Source of the DNA: Tessaracoccus oleiagri
GTDB taxonomy: Bacteria; Actinomycetota; Actinomycetes; Propionibacteriales; Propionibacteriaceae
Assembly (NCBI RefSeq): GCF_900103275.1
Contig: NZ_FNGP01000005.1
Location: 1-64,000, forward strand
Reading direction: 5' to 3'
Length of the DNA: 64,000 nt
Shown here: positions 27,979 to 37,711 of the stretch, piece after piece
Numbering within the stretch: position 1 is the first letter of the stretch
Layout of the letters: each line of letters starts with the position of its first letter
Notes under the pieces: model-generated
Database searches by the model: none
Told to the model about the DNA's origin: nothing
The model's input: only the letters and a program-made list of their open reading frames with translations
Made by a program: the position numbers and the translations under genes

Positions 27979-29096
27979 TGACCCAGACGGAGGAACGCGA
28001 AGGCATCGCGCACCGCCTGTACACGGGCAAGCTCAGCTACGACTTCATGGCCAACCGCAAGCTGTGGTTCGCCATCACGGGCGGCCTGGTGGTCCTCTCG
28101 CTGCTGGTCCTGATGGTCAGGCAACTCTCGCTGGGCATCGAGTTCCTCGGGGGCACGGACTTCCAGGCGCCCGTCGCCGTGCAGGCGGGGACCGTGGAGG
28201 AGATCCGGAGCGCCACCGACGAGTTCACAGTGCCGGAGCTGGACGCGCAGGTGTTCTCCATCGGCGACTCCGCGGTGCGCATCCAGACGCGCTCGCTGAC
28301 CCCGCAGGAGATCACCCAGACGCGTACGGACATTGCGGAGCTCGTCGGGACATCCACCGACGAGGTCACCTACAACACCATCGGCGGCTCCTGGGGGGCC
28401 AAGATCTCCCGCGACGCCGCGGTCGCCGTGGCCGTGTTCATCGTCCTCGTGATGGGCCTGATCGCCGTCTACTTCCGCGACTGGCGCATGTCCGTCGCGG
28501 CGATCATCGCCCTCGCCCACGACATGGTCGTCACCCTCGGCGTCTACGCGATCGTGGGCTTCACGGTCACACCGTCGACGTTGATCGGCATCCTGACCGT
28601 GCTCGGCTACTCGCTGTACGACACCGTGGTGGTGTTCGACAAGGTGCGCGAGAACACGAAGGACCTCGCGGAGACGAACAAGACCTACTCGCAGCAGGCC
28701 AACCTGGCGATCAACCAGGTCCTGGTGCGGTCGGTGAACACGACCGTCATCGGCGTCCTGCCGGTGCTGGCCATGTTCATCGCCGGTGTCGTGGGCAACA
28801 GCAACCCGCTCAAGGACCTCGGCCTCGCGCTGCTCGTCGGCATGATCGCCGGCGCCGTGTCGTCCATCGTGATCGCCACGCCGCTGCTCGCCTGGTTCAA
28901 GGAGCGCACGCCCGAGATGGTGGCCCACCGGGCCGAGATGGAGAAGCGTCGCGCGCGGGCCGAGTACCGCGCCCAGGGTCACCACGCGGCCGGCACCACC
29001 ACGACCACCGCCGTGGCTGACGTGCCCGTCGCCCCGCTGCCCCGGCAGCAGCGCCGGACCCACACCAGCCGGGCCGATCGCAAGGGCGGGCGATGA
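27975..29096 (+). CDS. secF: protein translocase subunit SecF
   Basis: A 373-residue partner of SecD with six membrane segments. LGIEFLGGTDFQ after TM1 and LGYSLYDTVVVFDKVREN in the C-terminal half are SecF signatures. The last 60 or so residues are basic and Thr/Pro/Arg-rich and probably a cytosolic tail. ATG 27975 overlaps the secD stop, and the secF stop overlaps the apt start by four bases, extending the translational coupling chain to purine salvage. Confidence 0.95.
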   Translation: MMTQTEEREGIAHRLYTGKLSYDFMANRKLWFAITGGLVVLSLLVLMVRQLSLGIEFLGGTDFQAPVAVQAGTVEEIRSATDEFTVPELDAQVFSIGDSAVRIQTRSLTPQEITQTRTDIAELVGTSTDEVTYNTIGGSWGAKISRDAAVAVAVFIVLVMGLIAVYFRDWRMSVAAIIALAHDMVVTLGVYAIVGFTVTPSTLIGILTVLGYSLYDTVVVFDKVRENTKDLAETNKTYSQQANLAINQVLVRSVNTTVIGVLPVLAMFIAGVVGNSNPLKDLGLALLVGMIAGAVSSIVIATPLLAWFKERTPEMVAHRAEMEKRRARAEYRAQGHHAAGTTTTTAVADVPVAPLPRQQRRTHTSRADRKGGR

Positions 29097-29617
29097 ACCA
29101 GTCCCTCGCCGACATGATCGTCGACGTCCCCGACTTCCCGAAGCCGGGGGTGGTGTTCAAGGACATCACGCCGTTGCTCGCGTCGGCGTCGCACTTCCGG
29201 ATGGCCGTGGACCTGCTGGCAGCCGCGGCCCCGGAGGGTATCGACGTCGTCGTCGGGATGGAGGCGCGCGGCTTCATGTTCGCCGCTCCCGTCGCGCTCG
29301 AACTCGGCGCGGGCTTCGTCCCGGTCCGCAAGCCGGGGAAGCTCCCCGGAGATGTCTACTCGCAGGCCTTCGACCTCGAGTACGGCTCCGAGACCCTGAC
29401 GGTGCACCGCAACGCCATCGACCCGGGGGCGCGAGTGCTCGTGATCGACGACGTGCTCGCCACCGGCGGCACGGTCGGCGCCACGGCCGGGCTGCTGTCG
29501 CAGATGGGCGCCGAGTTGGTGCACGTCGCGGTCGTCCTCGAGCTGGAGTTCCTGAAGGGGCGCGAGCTCCTCGCGGCGCGCGGCATCCACCGGGTGACGT
29601 CGCTGGTACGGTCCTGA
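29093..29617 (+). CDS. apt: adenine phosphoribosyltransferase
   Basis: A 174-residue purine-salvage enzyme forming AMP from adenine and PRPP. The PRPP-binding motif VLVIDDVLATGGT is at 115-127, and FPKPGVVFKDITPLL near the start with GMEARGFMFAAPVA contacts adenine and pyrophosphate. It overlaps secF by four bases and is followed one base later by the K+ channel gene. In M. tuberculosis, apt and rel are direct neighbours; here a channel gene separates them. Confidence 0.95.
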   Translation: MNQSLADMIVDVPDFPKPGVVFKDITPLLASASHFRMAVDLLAAAAPEGIDVVVGMEARGFMFAAPVALELGAGFVPVRKPGKLPGDVYSQAFDLEYGSETLTVHRNAIDPGARVLVIDDVLATGGTVGATAGLLSQMGAELVHVAVVLELEFLKGRELLAARGIHRVTSLVRS

Positions 29618-29618
29618 C

Positions 29619-30677
29619 ATGGCCAAGCTCCGGGAGAACACCCTGACGCTGGTGAGCCTGCCGCGGATCGTGGAGTCGCCGTTCCGGGAGCTCACCCGCA
29701 GGGCAGTGCTCGCCATGCTGATCCTGCTGGCGAGCACGCTGATCGTCTACCTCGACGGCGACGCCTACTCGGACAACGTGGGCGACGGGGTCAGCTTCAT
29801 CGACGCCCTGTACTACTCGACGGTCACGGTCACCACCACCGGCTACGGCGACATCACGCCGGTAGCCCCGCACGCCAGGCTGCTGAACGCCATCCTGATC
29901 ACGCCCTTGCGCATCGGCTTCCTGGTGCTGCTCGTCGGTACCACCATCGAAGTGCTCGCCAACGAGGGCAGCCGGTCCATCCGCGACTCCCGCTGGAGGA
30001 AGAAAATGCGCAACCACATCGTCGTCATCGGCTACGGCACCAAGGGCCGGTCGGCGGTCAACACGCTGCGGCGCCAGGGCGAGGCCCCCGAGTCGATCGT
30101 CGTCATCGACAGCAAGGAGAGCGCGATCGCCGACGCGAACTTCGACGGCCTCGCCGCCTTCCTCGGGGACGCGACGCGCCGCGACCTGCTCAGGCGCGCC
30201 GAGGTGCCGAAGGCGCGCGAGATCGTCATCAGCCTCGACCGCGACGACGCCGCGATCCTCACCACGCTCACCGTGCGTCAGCTGAACCCGAACGCCAACG
30301 TGGTGGTCGCGGTGCGGGAGCACCAGAACGTCCCGTTGGTCAAGCAGTCGGGCGCCACCAGCGTCGTGACCAGTTCCGAGACCGTCGGCCGGCTCCTGGG
30401 CCTCACGGCCATCGGACCGGACCTGGGCGCCATCATCCAGGACATGCTCACAGGCGGCGAGGGGCTGGAGGTGCACCAGCGGCAGGCGCTCCCGACCGAG
30501 GTCGGCCAGTCACCGTCGGCCGTCGTGGGGGAGCGCGTCATCGGCGTGATCCGCAACGACACGCTGCGGCGCTTCTACGACTCGACTGTGGCCCGGATCG
30601 AGACCGGCGACCAGCTGATCGTCGTCCGGCGGGCGGCGCCCGCGGATCCGCAGACGATGCAGCCGCTCGTCGACTGA
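29619..30677 (+). CDS. potassium channel with RCK (TrkA-N) domain
   Basis: A 352-residue protein: one membrane segment (about 29-46), a pore helix with selectivity filter TTTGYGD (72-78), a second segment (about 90-112), then a Rossmann RCK domain (IVVIGYGTKG 134-143) and a C-terminal TrkA-C-like region ending near IETGDQLIVVRR. The layout is that of two-TM ligand-gated bacterial K+ channels such as MthK, which open or close on binding of ions or nucleotides to the RCK ring. It starts one base after apt and ends 38 bases before rel. The gating ligand is unknown. Confidence 0.88.
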   Translation: MAKLRENTLTLVSLPRIVESPFRELTRRAVLAMLILLASTLIVYLDGDAYSDNVGDGVSFIDALYYSTVTVTTTGYGDITPVAPHARLLNAILITPLRIGFLVLLVGTTIEVLANEGSRSIRDSRWRKKMRNHIVVIGYGTKGRSAVNTLRRQGEAPESIVVIDSKESAIADANFDGLAAFLGDATRRDLLRRAEVPKAREIVISLDRDDAAILTTLTVRQLNPNANVVVAVREHQNVPLVKQSGATSVVTSSETVGRLLGLTAIGPDLGAIIQDMLTGGEGLEVHQRQALPTEVGQSPSAVVGERVIGVIRNDTLRRFYDSTVARIETGDQLIVVRRAAPADPQTMQPLVD

Positions 30678-30715
30678 GCGTAGACTTGGGCGCCAGATGA
30701 GGAAGGGAGGTGCCC

Positions 30716-32965
30716 ATGGACACCCGTGAGGTAGTCGAACAGCAGCAACCGTGGCAGCGGATGCGCCAGAGGCTCGCCCGCCTCGGTTCGGTCCGGCCGA
30801 AGTCGGCCGTGCTGGATCCCCTCTTCTCCATCGTCAGGGCCAACCACCCGAAGGCCGACCTCGAGGTCATCGAGCGCGCCTACCGCACGGCCGAGCAGTA
30901 CCACGGCGACCAGACCCGCAAGTCGGGCGACCCGTACATCACGCACCCGCTCGCGGTCGCCACCATCCTCGCCGAACTCGGCATGACGGAGCCGGTGATC
31001 GTCGCGGCGCTGCTGCACGACACCGTCGAGGACACCGCCTACACGCTCGAGCAGGTGCGGCAGGAGTTCAGTGACGAGGTCGCCCGCATGGTCGACGGCG
31101 TCACCAAGCTGGACAAGTTGACCTACGGCGAGACGGCGAAGGCCGAGACCATCCGCAAGATGATCATGGCCACCTCGGAAGAGGTGCGGGTGCTCGTGAT
31201 CAAGCTCGCGGACCGGCTGCACAACATGCGCACGCTCGGGTCGCTGCGCCCCGACAAGCAGATCCGCATCGCTACCGAGACGCTGAACATCTTCGCACCG
31301 CTGGCGCACCGCCTCGGCATGAACACCATCAAGTGGGAGCTCGAGGACCTGAGCTTCCAGGTGATCGAGCCCAAGTTCTACGACGAGATCGCCCAGATGG
31401 TGCAGGAGGCGGCCCCCGAACGCGAAGCGACGCTCCGCGAGCTCATCGCCCAGTTCCAGAAGCTGCTGGCTGAGGCGAAGATCACCGCGACGGTGTACGG
31501 GCGGCCGAAGCACTACTACTCGATCTACCAGAAGATGATGGTGCGCGGCCGCGACTTCCGCGACATCTACGACCTCATCGGCCTGCGCGTGCTCGTCGAC
31601 GACGTCCGCGACTGCTACGCGGTGCTCGGCGTCGCCCATGCGGCCTGGAAGCCGATCCCGGGACGGTTCAAGGACTACATCGCCAACCCGAAGTTCAACC
31701 TGTACCAGTCGCTGCACACCACGGTCCTCGGGGCCAACAAGGAGCCCGTGGAACTGCAGATCCGCACCCACGAGATGCACCGCAAGGCCGAGTACGGCGT
31801 CGCGGCGCACTGGAAGTACAAGCAGAACCTCCGGGAGGGGATCACCCCCGAGGAGGCCGGCCTGCGGGCGATGCACCAGCTCGGCGTGATGAGCAAGGAG
31901 GCCGACGACCCGTCGGAGTTCCTCGACTCGGTGCTGTTCGAGATCAACTCCGACGAGATCTTCGTGTTCACGCCCAAAGGCGAGGTCACTGCGCTGCCGG
32001 TGGGCGCCACCCCGGTGGACTTCGCGTTCTCGGTCCACACCGAGGTCGGCTACCGCTGCATCGGGGCCCGCGTCAACGGGCGCCTCGTCTCGCTCAGCAC
32101 GAAGCTCCAGCAGGGCGACAAGGTGGAGATCCTGACCGCGAAGACCGACGAGGGGGGCCCCAGCCGCGACTGGCTGAGCTTCGTCGTCACCTCGCGCGCC
32201 AAGCAGAAGATCCGCCAGTACTTCTCGCGCGAGCGTCGCGACGAGGCGATCGAGCAGGGCAAGGAGATCCTCGCCAAGGAGCTTCGACGCCACGGCGTCC
32301 CGCTGCAGCGACTGCTCAACCTCGAGAACCTGACGGCGGTCGCCCACGAGCTCAGCCAGAAGGACGTGCCCACCCTCTACTCGTCGATCGGCGAGGGGCA
32401 CCTGGGCGCCCAGCACGTGGTCAACAAGCTCGTCTCCCTGCACGGCGGTGAGGACGAGACGATCGACACGGTCACCGAGGACATCGCTTTCTCGCGCAAG
32501 GGCCCGAAGACGTCCGCCACGTCGCAGGTCCTGGTGAGCGGCGACGACTCCGTGGTCGCCAAGTTCGCGAAGTGCTGCAACCCGTTGCCGGGCGACGACA
32601 TCGTGGGCTTCGTGACCAAGGGTGACGGCGTCAGCGTCCACCTCCGCACCTGCAGCAACGTCCCGGCCCTGCTGGAGCAGCCCGAGCGGATCGTCGACGT
32701 GGCCTGGGATGCGGACCCGAACGCGAGGTTCTCGGTGACGCTGCAGATCACGGGCATGGATCGCGCAGCCCTGCTGTCCGACATCTCGACGATCCTGTCG
32801 CAGCAGCACATCGACATCGTCTCGGCCGCGATCAACACCAACCGGGACAAGGAGTTCAACGGCAAGATCTCGTTCGAGGCCGCCGATCCGACGCACCTGC
32901 AGCACGTGATCAACCAGGTCCGGCGCGTCCCCGGCGTGTTCGACGTCTACAGGGCCCAGGGCTAG
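30716..32965 (+). CDS. rel: bifunctional (p)ppGpp synthetase/hydrolase
   Basis: A 749-residue stringent-response enzyme. The HD hydrolase domain (about 70-230) keeps HPLAVA and LLHDTVEDT; the synthetase domain (about 255-375) contains YGRPKHYYSIYQKM, DIYDLIGLRVLV and NLYQSLHTTV. TGS (about 415-475; VFTPKGEVTALP), a Cys-containing linker (AKCCNPLPGDDI) and a C-terminal ACT domain follow. Both catalytic halves appear intact, so this is a Rel/SpoT-type enzyme. ATG 30716 is preferred over an in-frame GTG at 30710, because the GGAAGGGAGG ribosome-binding site (30701-30710) reaches into that GTG. A hairpin follows the stop. Confidence 0.96.
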   Translation: MDTREVVEQQQPWQRMRQRLARLGSVRPKSAVLDPLFSIVRANHPKADLEVIERAYRTAEQYHGDQTRKSGDPYITHPLAVATILAELGMTEPVIVAALLHDTVEDTAYTLEQVRQEFSDEVARMVDGVTKLDKLTYGETAKAETIRKMIMATSEEVRVLVIKLADRLHNMRTLGSLRPDKQIRIATETLNIFAPLAHRLGMNTIKWELEDLSFQVIEPKFYDEIAQMVQEAAPEREATLRELIAQFQKLLAEAKITATVYGRPKHYYSIYQKMMVRGRDFRDIYDLIGLRVLVDDVRDCYAVLGVAHAAWKPIPGRFKDYIANPKFNLYQSLHTTVLGANKEPVELQIRTHEMHRKAEYGVAAHWKYKQNLREGITPEEAGLRAMHQLGVMSKEADDPSEFLDSVLFEINSDEIFVFTPKGEVTALPVGATPVDFAFSVHTEVGYRCIGARVNGRLVSLSTKLQQGDKVEILTAKTDEGGPSRDWLSFVVTSRAKQKIRQYFSRERRDEAIEQGKEILAKELRRHGVPLQRLLNLENLTAVAHELSQKDVPTLYSSIGEGHLGAQHVVNKLVSLHGGEDETIDTVTEDIAFSRKGPKTSATSQVLVSGDDSVVAKFAKCCNPLPGDDIVGFVTKGDGVSVHLRTCSNVPALLEQPERIVDVAWDADPNARFSVTLQITGMDRAALLSDISTILSQQHIDIVSAAINTNRDKEFNGKISFEAADPTHLQHVINQVRRVPGVFDVYRAQG

Positions 32966-32972
32966 CGCGCGA

Positions 32973-32995
32973 CGCGGCCGGGGGAGCCGGCCGCG
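32973..32995. terminator. bidirectional hairpin terminator
   Basis: CGCGGCCG (32973-32980) pairs with CGGCCGCG (32988-32995) around the seven-base loop GGGGAGC, a perfect 8-bp GC stem directly after the rel stop and 14 bases before the stop of the convergent DUF349 gene. There is no U-tract. Its position suggests it ends both transcripts. Confidence 0.6.
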
Positions 32996-33008
32996 CGCCA
33001 GCGGGTCG

Positions 33009-34253
33009 TCAGGCCCGGAACTCCGCCAGGGTCTCGCGCGCCTGCGCGAGCCACGACTCGTAGGTCTCGAGCGACTTCTTGGCGTCCTTCACCTTGCGGG
33101 CGTCGCCCTTCTCCTCGGCGGCGGCGAGTTCGTCGCGCAGCTTGGAGACCTGCCCCTCGAACAGCGCGACGGTGTCCTCGGCCCGCTTGCGCGCCTCGGG
33201 GTCCGTGCGACGCCACTCCTCGGCCTCCAGCGCGGCGACCTTCTCGGCGAGCCGGCGGACGCGGGCGTCCATGTCGCGCATCGCGCCGCGAGGGACGTGG
33301 CCGATCTCGGAGAACTTGGCCAGGAAGTCGCGGTGGATGGCCTTGGCCTGCTCGACGTCGGTGACGCCCTGCAGGTCGGACTCCGCCTGGGCCACCAGTT
33401 CGTTCTTCCTGGTGAGGTTCTCGCCCTGCTCGCCCTCGACCGCGTTCTGCGCCTCGGAGCGGGCGTTGAAGAACTGGTCCTGGATCGCGCGGAAGCGGGC
33501 CCACAGCGCGTCGTCCTCCGCACGGCGCGCGGATCCGGCGGCCTTCCACCGGGCCATCAGGTCCCGGAAGGCCCCCGAGGTGGCGCCCCAGTCGGTGGAC
33601 GTCGCCAGCGGTTCCGCCTCGGCGATGATCTGTTCCTTGATGGCCTTCGCCTCGTCACGCTGGGTGTTGAGCTGCGCGAAGTGCGCCTTGCGACGGCGGG
33701 TGTACGTGGTACGGGCGGAGCTGAACCGGTGCCAGAGCTCGTTGTCGGTCGCGCGGTCGACGCGCGGCAGCTGCTTCCACTCCTCGAGAAGCTGCCGGAA
33801 CCGGTCGACCCCGCCACGCCAGTCCTCACCGGCGGCGAGCGTCTCGGCCTCCTGGACCATCGCCTCCTTGGCGGCGACGGCGGCCGCGTTCGCCTCCGCG
33901 CGGGCGGCCTTGCGAGCCTCGATCTGCGCGGGCAGCTCGCCCTCCAGCGCTTCGAGGCGCTCGGTCAGTGCGGGGAGGTTGCCGACGGCGTTCGCCTCGG
34001 CCACATTCGTCTTGGCGGTCCGGATGGCCTGCTTGGCCTCTTCGGGGCTCATGGCCTGGGCCTTGACACGCGACTCCAGCAGTTGGACCTCGGCGGCGAG
34101 GTTCTCGTACCGGCGCACGTAGAAGGCGAGGGCTTCTTCGGGGGTGGAGTCGGGGATCTGGCCGACGCTTCGTTCGGTGTCACCAACGCGGACGTAGACG
34201 GTGCCGTCGTCGTCGACACGTCCGAAGTCCGCGGGCGCTTGTGCTTCGCTCAT
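33009..34253 (-). CDS. DUF349 coiled-coil protein
   Basis: A 414-residue soluble, strongly charged helical protein. Repeating tryptophan-containing helical units (EEWKQLPRVD with ELWHRFSSAR, and ARWKAAGSAR with ALWARFRAIQDQFF) are the DUF349 pattern, and the C-terminal 80 residues are a continuous coiled coil (EDTVALFEGQVSKLRDEL). ATG 34253 is used rather than an in-frame GTG at 34259. DUF349 proteins occur beside rel/hisS in many actinobacteria; the function is not established. It is divergent from the metallo-hydrolase gene, with only about 30 bases between. Confidence 0.82.
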   Translation of the reverse strand: MSEAQAPADFGRVDDDGTVYVRVGDTERSVGQIPDSTPEEALAFYVRRYENLAAEVQLLESRVKAQAMSPEEAKQAIRTAKTNVAEANAVGNLPALTERLEALEGELPAQIEARKAARAEANAAAVAAKEAMVQEAETLAAGEDWRGGVDRFRQLLEEWKQLPRVDRATDNELWHRFSSARTTYTRRRKAHFAQLNTQRDEAKAIKEQIIAEAEPLATSTDWGATSGAFRDLMARWKAAGSARRAEDDALWARFRAIQDQFFNARSEAQNAVEGEQGENLTRKNELVAQAESDLQGVTDVEQAKAIHRDFLAKFSEIGHVPRGAMRDMDARVRRLAEKVAALEAEEWRRTDPEARKRAEDTVALFEGQVSKLRDELAAAEEKGDARKVKDAKKSLETYESWLAQARETLAEFRA

Positions 34254-34283
34254 GCGCACAATCTATATGGATAGGGTGCTGTT

Positions 34284-34967
34284 GTGCTCATTCACCGACT
34301 GACCGTCTCACCGTGGCAAGCGAATTGTTACCTGGTGCGCCAGCACGATCGCGCGACGGACTGCATCGTCGTCGACCCCGGCCTGCTGGGCGAGGAATCG
34401 GTGGTCGCGGAGATCGATCGCCTGGGTCTGACGCCGGTGGCGCTCGTCGGCACCCACGGCCACATCGACCACGTCGGCGACGCCCACAAGCTCGCCGAAC
34501 GCTACGAGGTGCCGCTGTGGCTGTCGGAGCCGGACCAGCCGCTGCTCACCCGCCCGGGCCTGGCCCTCAGCCCCAACTCGGCGAAGTTCCTGCCGCAGAT
34601 GCTCGGCGGCACCGACGAACTGCCGCCGGTCCGCGACCTCGTCACTTTGGCGGAGGAACAGGAGATCGGCGGCTTCCGGGTGCGCACGATGCTCGCCCCG
34701 GGGCACACGAAGGGCTCCACCGTCCTGGACGTGACCGCGGGCGACCAGCGCGTGGTGTTCACGGGCGACGTGCTCTTCGCCGGCACCATTGGGCGCACCG
34801 ACTTCCCCGGCGGTAGCATGACCGAGATGCGCGAGTCCCTTCGCCGCATCAAGGCCGGCTTCGACGGCGCACTCACCCTCCTGCCGGGCCACGGCGCGGA
34901 GACCACGCTCGACGCCGAACTCGCCGGCAACCCCTACCTGCAAGACAGCTTCCTCGAGGTGGACTGA
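34284..34967 (+). CDS. MBL-fold metallo-hydrolase (glyoxalase II-like)
   Basis: A 227-residue metallo-beta-lactamase-fold hydrolase. THGHIDH (57-63) is the metal-binding THxHxDH motif, and APGHTKGS, FTGDVLF and LLPGHG supply the further ligands. The fold and neighbourhood match the mycobacterial glyoxalase II-like gene immediately before hisS. Hydrolysis of S-acyl thiols is the usual guess, but the substrate is not shown. The start is GTG 34284. It overlaps the hisS start by one base. Confidence 0.85.
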   Translation: MLIHRLTVSPWQANCYLVRQHDRATDCIVVDPGLLGEESVVAEIDRLGLTPVALVGTHGHIDHVGDAHKLAERYEVPLWLSEPDQPLLTRPGLALSPNSAKFLPQMLGGTDELPPVRDLVTLAEEQEIGGFRVRTMLAPGHTKGSTVLDVTAGDQRVVFTGDVLFAGTIGRTDFPGGSMTEMRESLRRIKAGFDGALTLLPGHGAETTLDAELAGNPYLQDSFLEVD

Positions 34968-36283
34968 TGGCGCGCCCCAAACCCCTGTCCGGGTTCCCGG
35001 AATTCCTGCCCGCCGGGCGGATCGTCGAACAGCGTGTGCTGGACATCGTCCGCGAGACGTTCGAGCTCCACGGCTTCGCGTCGATCGAGACCCGTGCGGT
35101 GGAGCCGCTCGAGCAACTCGCGCGCAAGGGCGAGATCGAGAAGGAGATCTACGTCGTCCAGCGGCTGCACGCCGCGGACGACGACACCGCCGAGCTGGGG
35201 CTCCACTTCGACCTGACCGTCCCGTTCGCGCGCTACGTGCTCGAGCACGCCGGCCATCTCGCCTTCCCGTTCCGCCGCTACCAGGTGCAGAAGGTGTGGC
35301 GCGGGGAGCGGCCGCAGGAGGGTCGGTATCGCGAGTTCCTGCAGGCCGACATCGACATCGTCGGACAGGACGCCCTCGCCGCGCACCACGATGTGGAGAT
35401 CCCGCTCGTCGCACTCGACGTGTTCTCCCGGCTGCACGACGAGCTCGGCCTGCCGACCGCGACCATCCACGTCAACAACCGCAAGCTCTCCGAGGGCTTC
35501 TACCGCGGCCTCGGCATCGACGAGCCGTCCGCCGTCCTGCAGCGCGTCGACAAGTACGACAAGATCGGGCCCGACGCGGTCCGCGACCTCCTCACGGATG
35601 AGCTGGGGCTGGAGGCGTCGGTCGCGCAGCGGTGCGTCGCGCTGGCCGGGATCTCGGGCAGCGACGAGTCCTTCGTCGACGAGGTCCGCGCCCTCGGCGT
35701 GGAGCACGACCTGCTGGAGCAGGGACTGGCCGAGCTTGCGCAACTGGTGCGTGTCGCGGGCTCGGAGCACGTCGTCGCGGACCTGAAGATCGCGCGCGGC
35801 CTCGACTACTACACCGGCACGGTCTACGAGACCTTCCTGGACGGTTCGGAGAGGCTGGGCTCGGTGGCGTCGGGCGGTCGCTACGACTCGCTCGCCTCGG
35901 ACGGCAAGGTGACCTTCCCCGGCGTCGGTTACTCGTTCGGCATCACCCGCATCCTGGCGCCGCTGATCGCCAAGGGCCGGATCACGGCGACGCGCAGCGT
36001 CCCGTCCGCGGTGCTGGTCGCGGTGGACAGCGAGGATCGCCGGGAGGCGGCCATCGCCGTCGCCGCCCGACTGCGGTCCCGCGGCATCGCCGTCGAGGTG
36101 GCGCCCAAGGCGGACAAGTTCGGCAAGCAGATCCGGTTCGCCGAGCGACGCGGCATCCCGTACGTGTGGTTCGGTGAGGACTCCGTCAAGGACATCCGCT
36201 CGGGGGAGCAGGTCCACGCGGACGCCTCGTCGTGGTTGCCGCCGGAAGCCGATCGCCTACCACAGGTCGTCGCCGGCCAGTGA
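34967..36283 (+). CDS. hisS: histidine--tRNA ligase
   Basis: A 438-residue class II aminoacyl-tRNA synthetase. The N-terminal SGFPEFLPAGRIVEQRVLD, motif 2 with FRRYQVQKVWRGERPQEGR followed by REFLQADIDIVG, the histidine-specific ARGLDYYTGTVYE, and GGRYDSL with GVGYSFGITR are all present, as is the C-terminal anticodon-binding domain. It overlaps the metallo-hydrolase stop by one base. It pairs naturally with the his biosynthesis run elsewhere in the window, but there is no sign of shared regulation. Confidence 0.95.
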   Translation: MARPKPLSGFPEFLPAGRIVEQRVLDIVRETFELHGFASIETRAVEPLEQLARKGEIEKEIYVVQRLHAADDDTAELGLHFDLTVPFARYVLEHAGHLAFPFRRYQVQKVWRGERPQEGRYREFLQADIDIVGQDALAAHHDVEIPLVALDVFSRLHDELGLPTATIHVNNRKLSEGFYRGLGIDEPSAVLQRVDKYDKIGPDAVRDLLTDELGLEASVAQRCVALAGISGSDESFVDEVRALGVEHDLLEQGLAELAQLVRVAGSEHVVADLKIARGLDYYTGTVYETFLDGSERLGSVASGGRYDSLASDGKVTFPGVGYSFGITRILAPLIAKGRITATRSVPSAVLVAVDSEDRREAAIAVAARLRSRGIAVEVAPKADKFGKQIRFAERRGIPYVWFGEDSVKDIRSGEQVHADASSWLPPEADRLPQVVAGQ

Positions 36284-36382
36284 CGCCCCGCCCGTAGCGT
36301 TCATCTTCCGGGGGCGACGCTCCGGCGTGCGTCGGCTCCCGCTATCGTGACGCCGATCGCACCAACCAGCAACGGAGTTCGC

Positions 36383-37711
36383 ATGCCCATCTGGACCCTG
36401 CACGGCAACGGCCGCACCGTAGAACCCGGGAGGGTGGTGGCCCCCGACGAGCGCCTCGGCTGGGGCGCCACGGTGGCGATCGGCGTCCAGCACGTCGTCG
36501 CGATGTTCGGCGCCACCTTCCTCGTACCGGTGCTGACCGGATTCCCCGTCGCCACGACGCTGCTCTTCTCGGGGCTCGGAACGCTGCTGTTCCTCGTGGT
36601 CACACGCAACAAGCTGCCCAGCTACCTCGGCTCATCGTTCGCCTTCATCGCCCCGGTCACCGCGGCCACCGCCTCCGGCGGGATGGGTTCGGCGCTGGCT
36701 GGCATTGTCGCGGTGGGCCTCCTCCTGGCCGCGGTCGGCTTCGTGGTGCAGTTCGTGGGCGTCGAATGGGTGGACCGGTTCATGCCGCCGGTGGTGGCCG
36801 GCGCCATCGTCGCGCTGATCGGGTTCAACCTCGCGCCGGTCGCGTGGAGCAGCTACGAGGTGGCGCCCTTCACCGCCACGGTGACGCTCGTGTCCGTCAT
36901 CCTCTTCAGCGTCTGGTTCCGCGGCTTCCTCGGCCGCATCGCGATCTTCCTGGCCGTCGTTGTCGGTTACCTCGTGGCCGTGGTGCGGGGCGAGGTCGAC
37001 TACACCGCGGTGCGCAACGCCGCCTGGGTCGGGCTGCCCGAGTTCCACGTCGCCGACTTCGCGTCCCCCGGCACCTGGAGCGTCATCGCGATGTTCCTCC
37101 CGGTGGTGTTGGTCCTGATCGCGGAGAACGTCGGCCACGTCCGCGCCGTCGCCACCATGACCGACGCGTCGGTCAACCGCCAGACCGGGCGGGCCCTCAT
37201 CGCCGACGGCGCCGCCACCACGCTGGCGGGCTTCTTCGGCGGCTCCGGCACCACCACCTACGGCGAGAACATCGGCGTGATGGCGGCAACGCGCGTGTAC
37301 TCGACCGCCGCCTACTGGGTGGCCGGGCTGACGGCGATCCTGCTCGCGATGTCGCCGAAGGTGGGTGCCCTCTTCAACTCCATCCCGGCGGGCGTCCTCG
37401 GCGGAGTCACCACGGCGCTCTACGGGCTGATCGGCATCATCGGCATCAAGATCTGGGTGGACAACCGGGTCGACTTCTCCCGGCCGGTGAACCAGTACAC
37501 CGGCGCAGTCTCCCTGGTGATCGCGATCGCCGGCTTCAACGTGGCGTGGGGCGACTTCCAGCTCGGCGCCATCGTGCTGGGCGCCGCGGCTGCGCTCCTG
37601 ATCTACCACCTCGGCAACCTGATCGCCCGCTGGCGACGCACGGGCGCCGACGACGGCGGCCCCATTCCGGCTGTCGGACCGCTCGGCGGCGACCCGGTCG
37701 ACGGCCGCTAG
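36383..37711 (+). CDS. uracil/xanthine permease (NCS2 family)
   Basis: A 442-residue polytopic transporter with about 12-14 membrane segments. AENVGHVRAVATM, GGSGTTTYGENIGVMAATRVYS and PAGVLGGVTTALYGLI are conserved stretches of the uracil (UraA/PyrP) branch of the NCS2 nucleobase-cation symporters. ATG 36383 is preferred over GTG 36347 because CGGAG lies five bases upstream. Its stop overlaps the stop of the convergent small membrane protein by four bases. Uracil is the likely substrate, by similarity. Confidence 0.87.
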   Translation: MPIWTLHGNGRTVEPGRVVAPDERLGWGATVAIGVQHVVAMFGATFLVPVLTGFPVATTLLFSGLGTLLFLVVTRNKLPSYLGSSFAFIAPVTAATASGGMGSALAGIVAVGLLLAAVGFVVQFVGVEWVDRFMPPVVAGAIVALIGFNLAPVAWSSYEVAPFTATVTLVSVILFSVWFRGFLGRIAIFLAVVVGYLVAVVRGEVDYTAVRNAAWVGLPEFHVADFASPGTWSVIAMFLPVVLVLIAENVGHVRAVATMTDASVNRQTGRALIADGAATTLAGFFGGSGTTTYGENIGVMAATRVYSTAAYWVAGLTAILLAMSPKVGALFNSIPAGVLGGVTTALYGLIGIIGIKIWVDNRVDFSRPVNQYTGAVSLVIAIAGFNVAWGDFQLGAIVLGAAAALLIYHLGNLIARWRRTGADDGGPIPAVGPLGGDPVDGR

